From Dendrocalamus latiflorus (Eukaryota; Streptophyta; Magnoliopsida; Poales; Poaceae), in NCBI GenBank assembly GCA_017311315.1, contig CM029642.1, forward strand, positions 13,781,624 through 13,845,623: a DNA stretch of 64,000 nt. Reading direction: 5' to 3'. Position numbers and translations under genes: made by a program. Below, piece by piece: positions 21,891 through 33,716 of the stretch. The stretch's first letter is position 1. The number at the start of each line of letters is the position of its first letter. Below the pieces are notes generated by a model, which saw only the letters and a list, made by a program, of their open reading frames with translations, was not told where the DNA came from and did no database searches.

Positions 21891-22560
21891 CGCTGTCGCC
21901 CTCCGCCGGCCGGCCGGCCGACCGGTTTCTAGCTAGATTAGTTTAGCGCGCGGGAACAAGAATGCGAATGCATTGTGCATGCATGCGTGCGTGGGTAACT
22001 GGCAGGTGTGGCAAATGGATTCTTCTTCACAGACGTGGAGAACCCACGTAAGAGGAGGCGTGAAGGCAAGTACGTGGTAGCTAGCTAGGGAACAGCAGGG
22101 CAGAACCGCAGGAGTACGTAGCTTTCAGTTCGGTCTCTTCTTTTCCTTTCCCTTTTCTTTACTGCGCCTTGATGAGGAACCACTTTCCTAAACAAAATTA
22201 CTAAACCAGACTGAGGCTAAATTACCATATACAGTCTCTATCTTTATCAGATCCGACAAAATGAGGTTAGGGAGGGCAACCTTTGATTTCTCACTTTGTT
22301 TTCCCTTTGGAAGGAGGCACCCTTCGGACTCAATCTTTTGTTACAGATTTGCTACTTATAAATTGTCCGAGATTCTTTTTTATCGACTCCTATCGATTTT
22401 TCCTAGCCTTTAGATGAGCTTTGGGATATGTATCTATCCAATTATATATGATCTTGCTACAATCGTTCAAACATATGACTTTATTCGTTTTGTCTATCTA
22501 TGTCATTCCAGGTCCCATGCGTATGCATGGCGCATTATGCATGCAAAGCAAGGCTATGAC
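21891..22560 (-). promoter_or_regulatory. 5' flank and putative promoter of NLR-2
   Basis: Closely similar to 7005-7655 upstream of NLR-1. It has a GGCCGGCCGGCC-type palindromic run just before the start codon (about 21905-21922). I could not locate a definite TATA box. It is followed at 22586 by a MITE that NLR-1 lacks. Confidence 0.6.
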
Positions 22561-22585
22561 GTACAGGGAGTGTATAGATATCACC

Positions 22586-22780
22586 CGGATGTTTTCTTCC
22601 TAATTATCATCTAAATTTATGACCTTTGGATTAGAGATTAAGTGGCCCTTGTTTTTAGGAGGGATTTTTTTCAAGGGGGAGAGGGTAGAATTCAAGGGGA
22701 GGGAGGAGAATTCATGGCCATTATTAGATCTCTAATCCAATGGTCCTAAATCTGGATGATAGTTAGGAAAAAAACATCCG
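22586..22780. mobile_element. Fold-back MITE upstream of NLR-2
   Basis: The two ends are inverted copies over about 60 bp: CGGATGTTTTCTTCCTAATT at the left and the complement of a right end finishing AAAACATCCG. They share ATTAGAGAT and GGCC near the loop. Total length is 195 bp. No certain target duplication was found. Confidence 0.8.
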
Positions 22781-22789
22781 ATGACGTTT

Positions 22790-24873
22790 AACAAAACCCA
22801 TCCTCTTTTCCTTTATTTCCTCAAATAGGCCATCTCGATCTGTCTTTCTTCAGGTACTTACCAAGAAGGAAATGGCGGATGCAGGAGTGGGGCAAGCCCA
22901 ACTTTACCCTTTTGCAGGCAAGAGAGATGCTAATATCTGTCATTGTCTGGCAAGACGAGTTAATAATTGACAGGATTTGGAACCTCTCTTGTCTTTTATC
23001 TATTCCTTTCGTCTGTCAAAGGCATGCATCAGTGGCCCATCGATCGCCAAAGCTGCATGTGCCATGCAAAAAGCAGAAATGTACGTACGTACCAATGCAT
23101 GTACCGGATGTATGGACGTACGTACAAGGTGGTCATCATCAAATCCCAACATTAGCACAGAGTCTAGTCTTTTGGATACATATACTACTATATAAATAAC
23201 TCTTTCCTGGGTAAACTTTTACTAACAGCAGGGAATATTATCAGGTGCTAATTAACCTATGCTTCTTGGTATAAATTCGTGCTAACCATGTGTTGCTAGG
23301 AAATTCTCAATACAAAAGTTAACATGTGTACGTTCGTTCGTACATATGAAGCATGCACCGGGTGTACGTTCGTACGTACAAGGAGGTTACTTCATCAACT
23401 ATCAACTCACCGTAAAAAGCGAAATACCAACGATAGCACAATCTATAGTCTCCGCATACATACTACAGGCCTGTTTGGCATAGCTTCACCAACAGCTTCA
23501 TGAGCTGTTTTTTGCCAAATACCCTTTTTGCAAACAGCTTCATGGGTGAAACTCCTTTTTTTCCTGCTCTCACAAAGGAATGGGGAGAGGTGAAGCTGAA
23601 AAAAGTAGCTTTTCACAGCTCTCACCCTTAGGCCCGCAGTCCTAGGAACCCACTACCCCTCTGGTTCACCAAAATTACACGCATTTGCCACTAGTCCATC
23701 CCGTTCACCAAAATTTCACTGCCCCTCTTTCGTACGCACCGCTCTCTCTCCCATCTCCTTCCTCCGAACGCACGCGCCGCCGCCATGGATGCCCCCTCGC
23801 CTGCACGCGATGCTGGCCGGGAAGCAGATGGATCGGGAGGCCAAGAAGATGATCCAATCACTGCACCGAGGGATTCGTTTTTGGCTCTTCTCGCACGGGC
23901 TGCAGGGCCGCCGCCTTGGCCGGGCGGGTCTTGGCATGGCGCATCTAATATATTATTTTTTATTTTAATTTTTAAATTCATACTCATTCAAATATATTAT
24001 TTTTTAATTCATATGACCATATACAAACATACAACTCCAAATGTTAGAACAAGTCAGGTAGACAGGGGCATCTTGGACAATTGCCCTCTCTCAGCCATGC
24101 ATGAAGCTGTTGGTGAAGCTGTTTTGCCAAACAGTTTTCCAAAACAGATTTAGCTTCATCGGTGAAGCTGTTCGTGAAGCTGAAATAAAAAAACAGATTC
24201 ACTAGTGAAGCTGAGCTGTGCCAAATGGGGCCTACCTATAGCTTACACCAAGAAGCGAATTAATGGCGCACGCAGGAGAAAGGCAAATCCATCTAACTTT
24301 ACCCTTTTGCAGGCAAGAGATGCTAATCTCTTGTCTTTATCTGGCAAGATGAGGTAGTTAGTGACAGGTTTGGAATCTCTGTCTTTTATTTATTCCTTTC
24401 GTCTGTCGAGGGCATGCATCAGTGGCCCATCGCCTATGCTGCATGCCATGCCCATGAAATATGAAACCTTTGACGAAACTTTTTTCAATTTTAATCCTCT
24501 CACATATGTTTTAACAAAAATGATCCTCTTTGAACTTGGAAGATGCAGTAGGAGCTCGCCAGGAGCAGGCGTGGGCGCGGCAGGCGTTGGCGTATCGCGG
24601 CATGCAGGTGCGTACTTTAAATAACAGATGCTAAATTACTCATCTTTGTCCCTCAAATGAGGACATAAATCCTCTTTTCCTTTATTTCCTCAAATAGGCT
24701 ATCTCGATTTGTCTTTCTTCAAGTACTTACACCAAGAAGGAAATGGCGGCCGCAGGAGAGGGGGCCAATCCAACTTTACCCTTTTGCAGGCAAGAGAGAT
24801 GCTGATATCTGTCATTGTCTGGCAAGATGAGGTAATAAGTGATAGGATTCATAATCTGTCTTTCTTTTATTTA
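22790..24873. repeat. Non-coding direct repeats, copies 4-6 (first part)
   Basis: Copy 4 runs 22790-23466, then is cut by the element at 23467. Copy 5 is about 24236-24470. Copy 6 starts about 24605 and is split by the Helitron at 24874. Landmarks are the same as at 10218-12870, including CTGGCAAGATGAGG near 22945 (one base changed), 24343 and 24818. A short non-matching stretch of about 130 bp lies at 24470-24604. Confidence 0.8.
23467..24232. mobile_element. Terminal-inverted-repeat element with 3-bp TAC duplication
   Basis: The ends are AGGCCTGTTTGGCATAGCTT and the complement of CTGTGCCAAATGGGGCC. TAC flanks both sides (23464-23466, 24233-24235). Subterminal GAAGCTG / CAGCTTC phrases are repeated. 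A 3-bp duplication fits PIF/Harbinger or CACTA-like elements. The middle (23690-23945) is GC-rich and gene-like, with an ATG at 23785, and may be captured host DNA; I recognise no protein. Confidence 0.65.
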
Positions 24874-25109
24874 CTAGTATAGTGCCCGTGCTAACGCCAC
24901 GGCGGCATTTCAGGGATGCACATGAAAACAACCAAATGACGATATTTTTTTTCATAGTTTAAGTTTCACGCAATTGTATATCACCATGTATATAATCTGG
25001 AAAACACTCATGTATATCACCAGCAAGAAAATTTGTTGTTATTGCTACCAGAAAGTTGACTGATTAGTATCTTCTACAAGTAACAATGCTGCAAACTACA
25101 AGGATCAAG

Positions 25110-25830
25110 GTGCGCCGCGTCCGCCCCGTCGTGCGGCGTCCTCCCCGCCGCACTGCGCCGCCGCGCCGCGTCCACTGCGTGCGTGCCCGCACCGCGCGGA
25201 CGCGGGTCCGCCGCGCCGTGTCCGGCCCGCCGCACCGCGCCGCCGCGCCGCGTCCACTGCGTGCGCGCCCCGCACCGCGCCGAGGCGGGTCCGCCGAGTC
25301 CGTCTCGTCCGCGCCGCCGCGTCGCCTACGGCACGCCTTACCGCTTCTGGCGCGTCCGCGCCACGCCGCGAGGAGCTCGTAGACAAAGCGACGTCCGCCG
25401 CGGGAAGATCGGAGATCGGACCACTCCCGCGCGGTCGAGGTCCCCCGCCGCGTGCGCCGCGTCCGCCCCGTCGTGCGGCGTCCTCCCCGCCCCACTGCGC
25501 CGCTGCACCGCGTCCGCCCCGCCGTGCGGCGTCCTCCCCGCCACACTGCGCCGCCGCGCCGCGTCCACTGCGTGCGCGCCCCGCACCGCGCGGACGCGGG
25601 TCTGCCGCGCAGCGTCCGACCCGCCGCGCCGCGTCCACCGCGTGCGCGCCCCGCACCGCGCGGAGGCGGGTCCGCCGAGTCCATCTCGTCCGCGCCGCCG
25701 CGCCGCCTACGGCACGCCTTACCGCGTCTGGCACGTCCGCGCCGCGCCGCGCCGCCACGCCGCGAGGAGCTCGTAGACGAAGCGACGTCCGCCGCGGGAA
25801 GATCAGAGTTCGGAGCGGGGGCGCCATGGA
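25110..25830. repeat. GC-rich tandem duplication inside the Helitron
   Basis: The phrase GAGGAGCTCGTAGAC(A/G)AAGC appears at about 25371 and 25763. CGTGCGGCGTCCTCCCCGCC recurs near 25130, 25480 and 25530. Several long overlapping open frames on both strands follow from the lack of AT-rich stops. This could be a captured gene exon; none is recognisable. Confidence 0.75.
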
Positions 25831-26083
25831 TGCGAAGGAGCCGAGGAGGAGGCGGAGAGCGGGACGCGGGAGGGGTACTGCAGATCCATTGAAGGATAAC
25901 CATCGGATATGGTTGAGTAAGGAGAGAGAATGGATGAGAGTTAATCTGGTGCACATGTTTTTAGGATGGTGTATTTCTGGGTGCATATTGTGGTGTGGAT
26001 GTAGTTAAGGTCATGACTGTGGAGCAGGTAATTGTTGGGTGGATGTAGGATAATTTTAACTGGTGGTTTATTAGTTTAGATTA

Positions 26084-26127
26084 GATTAGATAGATAGATA
26101 GATAGATAGATTAGATAGATAGATAGA
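26084..26127. repeat. (GATA)n tract at the Helitron 5' end
   Basis: Two runs of GATA are separated by TTAGATA. They form the 5' terminal sequence of the Helitron on the minus strand (TCTATC repeats). Confidence 0.9.
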
Positions 26128-26573
26128 TTCCTTTCGTCCGTCGAGGGCATGCATCGGTGGCCCATCGATCGCCAAAGCTGCATGTACCATGCAAAAAGCT
26201 ACGCATGCACCCACGAAACATGCTCCGGATGTACACTTTAAAGAACAGATGCTAAATTAGTCATCTTTGTGACTTTGTCCCTGAAATGAGAACATGCGTG
26301 CAGATCGATTTAGGTTCATCCTCTTTTCCTTTATTTCCTGAAATAGGTCATCTCGATCTGTCTTTACCAACTTACACCAAGAAGGGAATTAATAGCGCGC
26401 GCAGGAGAGAGGCAAATCCAGCTACTTTACCCTTTTGTAGGCAAGAGAGATGCTCATCTCTATCTGGCAAGATGAGGTAATAAGTGATAGGATTTGGAAT
26501 CTCTCTATCTTTTCTTTATTCCTTTCGTCTGTCGAGGTCGTGCATCCCAGTGGCCCGTTGCCTACGCTGCATG
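26128..26573. repeat. Non-coding repeat array, end of copy 6 and start of copy 7
   Basis: It resumes at TTCCTTTCGTCCGTCGAGGG exactly where copy 6 stopped at the Helitron. Copy 7 then runs to the GCTGCATG phrase before the next insertion, with its CTGGCAAGATGAGG landmark near 26465. Confidence 0.8.
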
Positions 26574-26940
26574 ATCCCCCACCTATAAGCTAGATTATAA
26601 TAAGCTGGTGAAAAATAAGCTGTCAAGTGTTTGGCAGCCTGGATTATCAGAGTTATGGATTGTTGTATTCGAATGTTTAAAGACTACAATGTCCTTGAGA
26701 GAGAGGCAAGGGAGTTGGGGGATGGATGAATGGCAAAGGTGGGTAATATTTCTAAAGTTTTATGGTCCTTAAGGTAAAAGGTGGATCTATAAGCTGAAAT
26801 AAGCTCCTTTTTTGAGCTTATTAGATTACAATAATCTGGGCTATTAGATTATAATAAGTTACCTTATAATCTAGGCTGTTTGTTTCCACTTATGATTATA
26901 AGCTAGATTATAATAATCTTAAGTGGAAACAAACAGGGCC
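26574..26940. mobile_element. MITE remnant with palindromic right end
   Basis: The right end finishes GTGGAAACAAACAGGGCC. The region 26876-26935 forms a hairpin between TGTTTGTTTCCACTTA and its complement. Phrases such as AAGCTAGATTATAATAA recur three times. The left end is degenerate, and about 100 bp of host repeat was lost at the site. Confidence 0.5.
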
Positions 26941-27449
26941 TAAGCGAAATCCCAACATTAGCAGAGCCTATTCTCTGCATACATACTATGTGAATAACTC
27001 TTTCGTAGGTAAATTTTTACTTACAGCAGGGAATATTATCAGTTGCTAATTAACCTATATCTTGGTGTAAAGTCGTGCTAACCTTGTGTTGCCAGGAAAT
27101 TCTCGATACAAAAGTTAACATGTTTAGGGGCGGAAAGGATGTTATGTGACCCATTAAAATTCGGGCCACGACCAAACTCGATTTCATTTATGAGATAAAA
27201 AACACAATGTTCACCATACGTACGCAGTGACTTCTGAATTATGTTTTTGGTTGCACGTTCTTTCTTATCTCTACAATTGTGACTTCTGAATTCTATTCTC
27301 ACATTACTAATTGTCAGTTTAAAAGTTTGAAATTATTCTATTCTACTAGAGCTGTATTTGAATTAGATTGATTATATCTTTTCTTTGAGTAAAGATTCTT
27401 TCATGTCCTTTTAAGTTTAGATGGTAAATTGATCATAAGGGCAAGGTTG
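26941..27449. repeat. Non-coding repeat array, copy 7 continued
   Basis: Matches 10650-11165 of copy 1 closely, including AGGGGCGGAAAGGATGTTAT and CCATACGTACGCAGTGACTT. It is cut at about 27449 by the LTR-type insertion. Confidence 0.85.
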
Positions 27450-30352
27450 TAGCACCCCACACACCGATGAAAGATACTACTATGGAATGTTATCGCCAAA
27501 GTGAAGAATCATAATAAAAGCAATCATAGAAATCATGAAAAAAATTAAAACTTTAAAAGTACTTTAATAGAGAATCAACAGAAGCTAAAATAAATATTTG
27601 AAATATGGGACTGGTCCACTTCTAACCAAAGAAAAACAAATAAAACAACAAATAGTGGCAAGCCACGGTGCTGAAAACTCGAGTGCTCTTACCCATGCAT
27701 GATGCTATCACTCCACTGGCCTTTTTCCTGAGAATGAAAAGAGCAAGCGTGAGATTTTGAAATCTCAGCAAATACCCAACAATGGTTGCAACACGGTGAG
27801 GAAAGGACATGTAATGCAAGCAAGATATGTAAAGGACAAGCAAAGCAACCAAGCAATTGACACAGGTTAAGTGCAATGAAATTAGGTCATCGAAAACACT
27901 GATACTGATCGGAAATAGAGATCACAGGAACAGTGGCATTAAAGATAAATGTTATTTAGTAAGTTATGACAATGGCACCGGCGATCATTTCCCACATATC
28001 TGGTTATACGAGAATAGTCAGGCACGTCACTATCCTCGACTGTATAACCACCGACGGGGTGTAATATCTTGAGTAACGAGAGTGTACGGCCCCCCGTACA
28101 TTACCAGGTGCGTGGTAATTTTCCCTATATGTGGATGACCCCAGGCCAGGTAACTGTCATCTGGTCAACCAGGATAATTGTTATTTAGCAAGTTATGGCA
28201 ATGGCGCTGGTGATTACTCCCCCACATACCTAGTTATACGAGAATAGTCAGGCACAACGCTATCCTTGACTGTATAACCGTAGATAGGGTGTAATATCCT
28301 GAATAACGAGAGTGTACGCCCCCGTACGTTACCAGGTGGGTGGAAATCTCCCCTATATATGGATAATCCCAGGCCAAGTAACCGTTATATTATTAACATG
28401 TTATATGTTGTGAGTTTAAGGAACTAAGAGAAAGTTAAGATAAAATTTGGAAAAGTAAGGAGATTTGCTAAGGTTGGAAATGAAGACACATAATTCCCGA
28501 TATGAGAATGATAGAAGATGATAATATGGTGATAAGGTAACTGATACATCATGGACAGATTATATAGTATGAATTTAATGAACTAAGAGATGGCGAGGAT
28601 AAGGCTACGATAAAGTTATGAGAAGTGGAAAGAGGTGCTAGGGTTGAAAATAGAGAGAGACATAGTTCCTAACATGAGGGCGATGTGGAATAATGATAAG
28701 GTGATAGTGATATAGGAATTATCTTAAAGAGGTATTATAATATAGCTCACGCAAGGTTATCAACCAATCAAGTTTTATTATGTGAGAAGTGATTATTAGT
28801 CAGATTAATATGTTTAATACATACATCCTTCATGACTCAAATACAACATCATACAATTATTAAAGCATAATATTATGAAATTAAACATAGCTGCCCTAAT
28901 ATCAACAGAGTGTCAATAATTTAAACTTAAGTTAAACATGTTCATATGCTACCCCATTAACAATTTAAGCATGATTCTAAAACACTAATTAAAAGCACGA
29001 ATACTAGAACATTTTAACTGAGCACCCCAATACGCATAAGAGAAGGTGAAATAAAATAACCTAGAACATCATCGTATGAATACAGTATTAAAAGTCTATA
29101 ACCAGGCAAACATGGATGATATGACAATAACCAAACAACCTTAGTGATATGATATTGACCAGATAAACTTTAGTGATATGCTAGTAGCTAGCTAACTTTA
29201 GCGATATGATATTATCCAAGTAATTGTAGTGAGGTGATATTAACCGAGCAATATGATGTTGGCCAGGTGACCTTAATGATATGATTTTAGCGATATGATA
29301 TTAGTCAAGCATGCATGATTAATATGATAATTATACTCAATGACAAGGTGACAATTAAACTGAAAACACGTGATATGCAAAACGAAAAGGTCACAGCGCG
29401 AGGTACTTGCCTTGAGCACGCTCGACGGACATGCTGCACGATAGGTCCAAAATGCGCAATTGCCCAACTGCTCCCTCAACAGCTGCGTGCGAACCTACAG
29501 GATGGAATGAAGGCAACCGATCAGATACAGATGAATTTGATAAAGGGACAACAGGAGATGAATTTGGCTGGAACGGAAATGGGTTTACTAGCCCCTACAG
29601 CTGTGCGAACGCCGCTCGGCCAAACGAAACGACGTTTGGCTGTGCGAACGGCCGTTCGACCGTGCGAAACCACGTTCAGCCGTGCGTTTGCCACCGGCCA
29701 TCGTCGCTGGTCGCCGTCGACCGCAGCCGCGCGAGCCGCCTCGCGCCACCGCCAACAACCACGGCCGCCGCCCGCACCTCAGCTGCGCACGTGCACCGCC
29801 ACAGCCATGCCATGACCGCGCGTGCACGTGCGCCGCCGCTGCCGCGTGAGCCGCTGCCGCCACACCACCGTGCGCCGCCGCGGCAGCCGTGCCACGCTCT
29901 GTCGCGGCCGCCGCCGGGTTGAGCGCCGCCATCGGTCATGCGTGCAGGGCGCACGGGTGAGAGGAGGGAAAGAGATATTAGGTTAGAGATAGGAGAGAGA
30001 GAGAGTAGATTAGAGATAGGAGAGAGAGATCGGTTAGGGATATAGGCCCTGATCAATATGGCTTCAGCTTCTGGCTTCAGCTTATTTTTGCACTATTCAT
30101 AAATTTTGTCTTTTTCTGAACTTTTGGCTTATTTTTGAGTTTTTTTACCGGTTCTTTTTTTCCTCGTATTTGTTTACATTATACGTGATGGGCTAATTTG
30201 TTTTTTCTATTTTTAAATTTTTTTAAATTTAATTATGGTAAATAAGCCTCTGTCAGCTACAGTGCTTTTTTCAGCCAGCTACAGTGTTTTCAGCCATAAG
30301 CCATGAGGCTTTCAGCCGAACCGATCACCACCATATTTTTTTTGAGGGTGCT
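27450..30352 (-). mobile_element. Probable solo LTR, about 2.9 kb, with a nested MITE
   Basis: The ends are TGTAGCACCC and GGGTGCTACA, perfect 10-bp inverted repeats of TG...CA type, flanked by AAGGT and AGGGT (4 of 5 alike). The host repeat continues on both sides as in copy 1, so this is an insertion. Inside are direct duplications of about 235 bp (27945-28175 and 28180-28390) and about 160-190 bp (28405-28715). A GC-rich block lies at 29560-29935, followed by GA-rich runs. No gag or pol is seen. The minus orientation is inferred from the CT-rich then GC-rich order. Confidence 0.6.
30046..30340. mobile_element. MITE, copy 1 of a two-copy family
   Basis: Begins TGATCAATATGGCTTCAGCT and ends with CAGCCGAACCGATCACC. 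Its terminal repeats TGATC..T.CGGCT are inverted. It is about 85% alike to 42037-42315, sharing TCAGCCAGCTACAGTGTTTT. It is nested in the probable solo LTR. Confidence 0.75.
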
Positions 30353-31031
30353 ACAAGGGTATTTTCTCTTTTTTTTTGGAAAAGTCATAACATTTTATCT
30401 TTTTTCTGATTGCCGTGTGTGAACACCTAATTGTTGGTTTTTAGTCTAGAACAAATAGATATTCAAGCAAAATTATGCATTCATGTGGCTCTGGCTATAT
30501 ATCCACCTTGGTCCACGTGAAACAAACCGCACGCAGGAGGAAGGTATGGAATAAATAAAGGGAATAAAACCTTCCGTCTTCCCTTAATGATCACAGTGCA
30601 TACAGCATACGCTTTAAAGAACATATGCTAAATTAGTCATCTTTGTGACTTTGTCCCTGAAATGAGGACATAAATCCTCTTTCCCTTTATTTCCTCAAAT
30701 AGGCCATCTCAATCTGTTTTTACCTACTTGTTGCACCAAGAAGGAAATGGCAAATCCAACTTTACCCCTTTGCAGGCAAGAGAGATGCTAATCTCTGTCT
30801 TTGTCTTGGCAAGATGAGCCGATGAGGTAATGATGATAGAATTTGGAATCTCTCTTGTCTTTTATTTATTCCTTTCGTCTGTCGACGGCATGCATGAATG
30901 GCCCATCGATCGCCTAAGCTGCATGTGCCATGCAAAAAGCAGAAATGTATGTACGTACCCACGGAATTAACATGCACCCGATGTACGTTCCTACGTACAA
31001 GGAGGTCATCATCAACTCACAACATTAGCAC
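30353..31031. repeat. Non-coding repeat array, end of copy 7 and start of copy 8
   Basis: It resumes with TATTTTCTC and then starts copy 8 at CATGTGGCTCTGGCTATATA (30482). Landmarks follow in order, with the CTGCATGTGCCATGCAAAAA phrase near 30920, up to the hAT insertion at 31032. Confidence 0.85.
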
Positions 31032-31898
31032 TAGGAATGGCAACGGGGCTATTCCCCGGCGGGGAGTGGCTCCCCGTCCCCGACCCCCGCCAGGGAATTT
31101 TCCCCCGCTCCCCGCCCCCGTCCCCGATCGCGGGGACACAATCTCCCCGTCCCCGCCCCTCGTCGGGGATCCGGGTCCCCGATGGGTCCTGGCGCCGCCG
31201 TCTGGAACCTCCGCCCGGCTTGGAACCTTCGCTCGGCCGCCGCCTGGACCTCTGCGCCGCCGCCTCCTGGAACCTCCACGCCGCCACCGCCTGGAACCTC
31301 CGCCCGGCCGCCGCCTGGAGGTGGAGACCGAACCGAGGAGAGGAAGAGGCGGCGGTGGCGCAGTAGCGGCGAGAGGTGGCGAAGGGAGAGTAGCGGACGG
31401 AGAAGGGGGATGCGGCTGAGAGCGGTGGAGGGGAGGCGCGACGGAGGAGATGGAGGAGAAGGAGACCGGATGGGGAGAAGAAGGGAGGAGAGGTGGCGGC
31501 GCTCGGATGGAGAAGATGCGGCCGGGAGAGAAGGCGGAGAAAAGGGGGGAGAGACGAGGAGAGTTGCTGGAGGAAGGAGAAAAGTGGCCGGAGGGAGTAG
31601 AAATGGGGCGACGCCGGTGGATGTGGAGGAGGAGGCGGCGCAGTAGTGGCGGCGGTGAGAAGCGAGGGAAGGGGGAAGCAGTGGAGAAGGGAGGCGACCG
31701 GCGAGGTGAAAGTGGGGGGTGAATCGGGGCCCTGAATGGGGGGCGGGGACGGGGAATAGGAGAACGCCCGCTTCACCCGATGGGGGGGGGGGGAGTTTCC
31801 CCCAAATCCCTCCCCGCGGGGAGCAAAATTCCCCATCCCCGTCCCCTAATAGAGGAATTCCCCGACGGGGAACGGGGAATGGGCCGTTGCCATTCCTA
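31032..31898. mobile_element. hAT-type non-autonomous element, 867 bp
   Basis: The ends are TAGGAATGGCAACGGGGC and the complement of GGGCCGTTGCCATTCCTA. Perfect 8-bp duplications ATTAGCAC lie at 31024-31031 and 31899-31906. Copy 4 of the host array shows the empty site (CAACATTAGCACAGAGTC). The interior is GC-rich with long open frames on both strands, all low-complexity (Pro/Ser/Arg-rich). No transposase. Confidence 0.93.
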
Positions 31899-32520
31899 AT
31901 TAGCACAGAGTCGTAGTCTTTTGCATACATACTACTATATGAATAATTCTTTCCTGGGTAAACTTTTACTTACAGCAGGGAATATTGTCAGGTGCTAATT
32001 AACCTATGCATCTTTGTATAAACTCGTGCTAACCATGTGTTGCCAGGAAATTCTCAATACAAAAGTTAACATTTGTACGTTCGTACGTACACATGAAGCA
32101 TGCACCGGGTGTACGATCGTACGTACAAGGAGGTCACTTCATCAACTATCAACTCACCGTAAAATATGCGAAATCCCAACAATAGCACCGGGTGTATAGT
32201 CTCCGCATACATTCTAACTATAACTTTTTCGTAGGTAAATTTTCACATATTTAATTAAGATTATTTTTATAGTACATTCTACTGGAAATAGAAGAGTGGT
32301 AATAAAAATTAAATTTAACCATGCTAATGTTACTGTTAGCAGGAATTCACGAAACATATTAAAAAAAGAATTCTCAAAACAAAGATTAATACAGCGCAAA
32401 AGCTGCAAGTTATGTAACCCGTTAAAAATTCATTGATCAAACTCGATTGCTTTTACAAGATTAAAAACGCAAAAGTTCAACATAAGCAGTGGTTTTAATT
32501 CAACAATCTGTCACCATTCC
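31899..32520. repeat. Non-coding repeat array, copy 8 continued
   Basis: It resumes after the hAT element and matches the tails of copies 2 and 3 (AACTCGTGCTAACCATGTGT, then CAAGTTCA and CTGTCACCATTCCA). Similarity fades after about 32520. Confidence 0.75.
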
Positions 32521-33716
32521 AGTTTAATTTGTTGCTCATTAATTATTCATTTCCCTCGAGTTCAATCAAATTCTACGCTGAAATTTTGCATGGTCGTCGA
32601 ACATTCCTCCCACATAGACACGGGAAAATTTTACGGAAGAGATGTTTTCACGTTTCCAAACATTTTAAGGAGGCACCCCGGCCGCAAAATGTATATGCTA
32701 CTAGCCTAATAGGCGCGGCGCGGCGCGGCGCCAGCCACCGTTTGTACCGAAGTAAAAGAAGCGATAATTTGTGAGGACTTTTTTAAAAAAAATCGAGGAC
32801 ACATGTGTATTTTCTAAAAAGCCAAAGGTCTTTTTCGTAAAAAAGCGAGGGTATGTACGTAACTAAACGAGAACCCGTACGTAATTTAGAAAATGCGGGG
32901 CGCAATCCTGCAAAGTACACAAAATTTCGGTGAAGTGGAGAGGTGTTTTCGCAAAAAAATGTTTAAAAAAAACCTCCCAGGGACCTTTTCGCGAGGAAAA
33001 AGGATCTTTACGTAATTTTCAAAAAATACAAGGAAAATGCCTCCTCCGGCCGTACCAAAAATCCCCCGCCACGCGCCGGCCGGAGCGCGCGGGCGGGGCG
33101 ACGTGGCCGAGCGCCCTGCGGGGCATTCCCCCGGGCATAAGGGACGGAGTCATTTAGAAAGATCTGCCATTACACTTACCTATACATCCAGTAAGAAATT
33201 TCTAAGCAAATTAAGTTCACGTATAGCTAGCGAAGTTTTGGATCTCGATCTGTGGCCATAAGTGAACGCATTTGGAAGGAAGGTACTAAACAAATACCTT
33301 TCCTTCGATCTGTGGCCATAGGTGAACGCATTTGGAAGGAAGGTACTGAACAAATACCTTTCCTTTGCTTAATCCATTCACGCATCTTTGTACGTATGTA
33401 CACTCAGAACAAATGCTAATCCATCTTTGCCATCACTCTCTCGTCTGCTTGCTCTTTTTGTTTGACGAGTACGTCATGATGCCAGCTGGCATAAATATAA
33501 GGGATCATGTGAGAAAGTCCATAACATTATGTGATCAAATTTGTAGAGTTAGAATTTGAATTTTATAGGAGTTTACAATTCTTCACATGGAAATTGGTCA
33601 GACCAGCCTGCATATGCAAACAGACCACTGGAGGCCGCCGATCAGATAGGCTAGGGGTGCGGTTAGATCGCTAGGTTGTTGCCGGTTAGACCGGCAAAGG
33701 CAAGAGTTTAGACCGT
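32521..33716. other. Intergenic DNA with a 64-bp tandem repeat
   Basis: At about 33243-33366 two near-identical units (GATCTGTGGCCATA, GTGAACGCATTTGGAAGG) stand in tandem. Each contains an inverted GGAAGGTACT / AAATACCTTTCC pair. At 32760-33010 short phrases such as AAAAAGCGAGG and TACGTAA recur. No gene. Confidence 0.6.

Larger units (their letters stand above)
24874..26127 (-). mobile_element. Non-autonomous Helitron
   Basis: On the minus strand the element starts TC (TCTATCTATCTATCTAATC) at 26127 and ends CTAG at 24874. About 10 nt before that end is a hairpin (CCGTG, loop GCGTTAG, CACGG). Host A and T bases flank it (24873 and 26128), as expected for insertion between A and T. Removing it restores the repeat-array phrase TTTATTTATTCCTTTCG seen in other copies, a direct empty-site match. 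There is no Rep/helicase gene. The interior at 25110-25830 is very GC-rich and contains a duplication of about 390 bp. Confidence 0.9.

Noticed and set aside
25064..25986. Long overlapping open frames on both strands (up to about 290 codons)
   Set aside because: They lie in a very GC-rich duplicated Helitron insert where stops are rare in every frame; composition is Arg/Ala/Gly only and no domain is visible.
31012..31930. Pro/Ser-rich open frames of 270-290 codons on the minus strand
   Set aside because: They span the hAT element ends and its GC-rich core, and cross target-site boundaries; they are low-complexity products of base composition.
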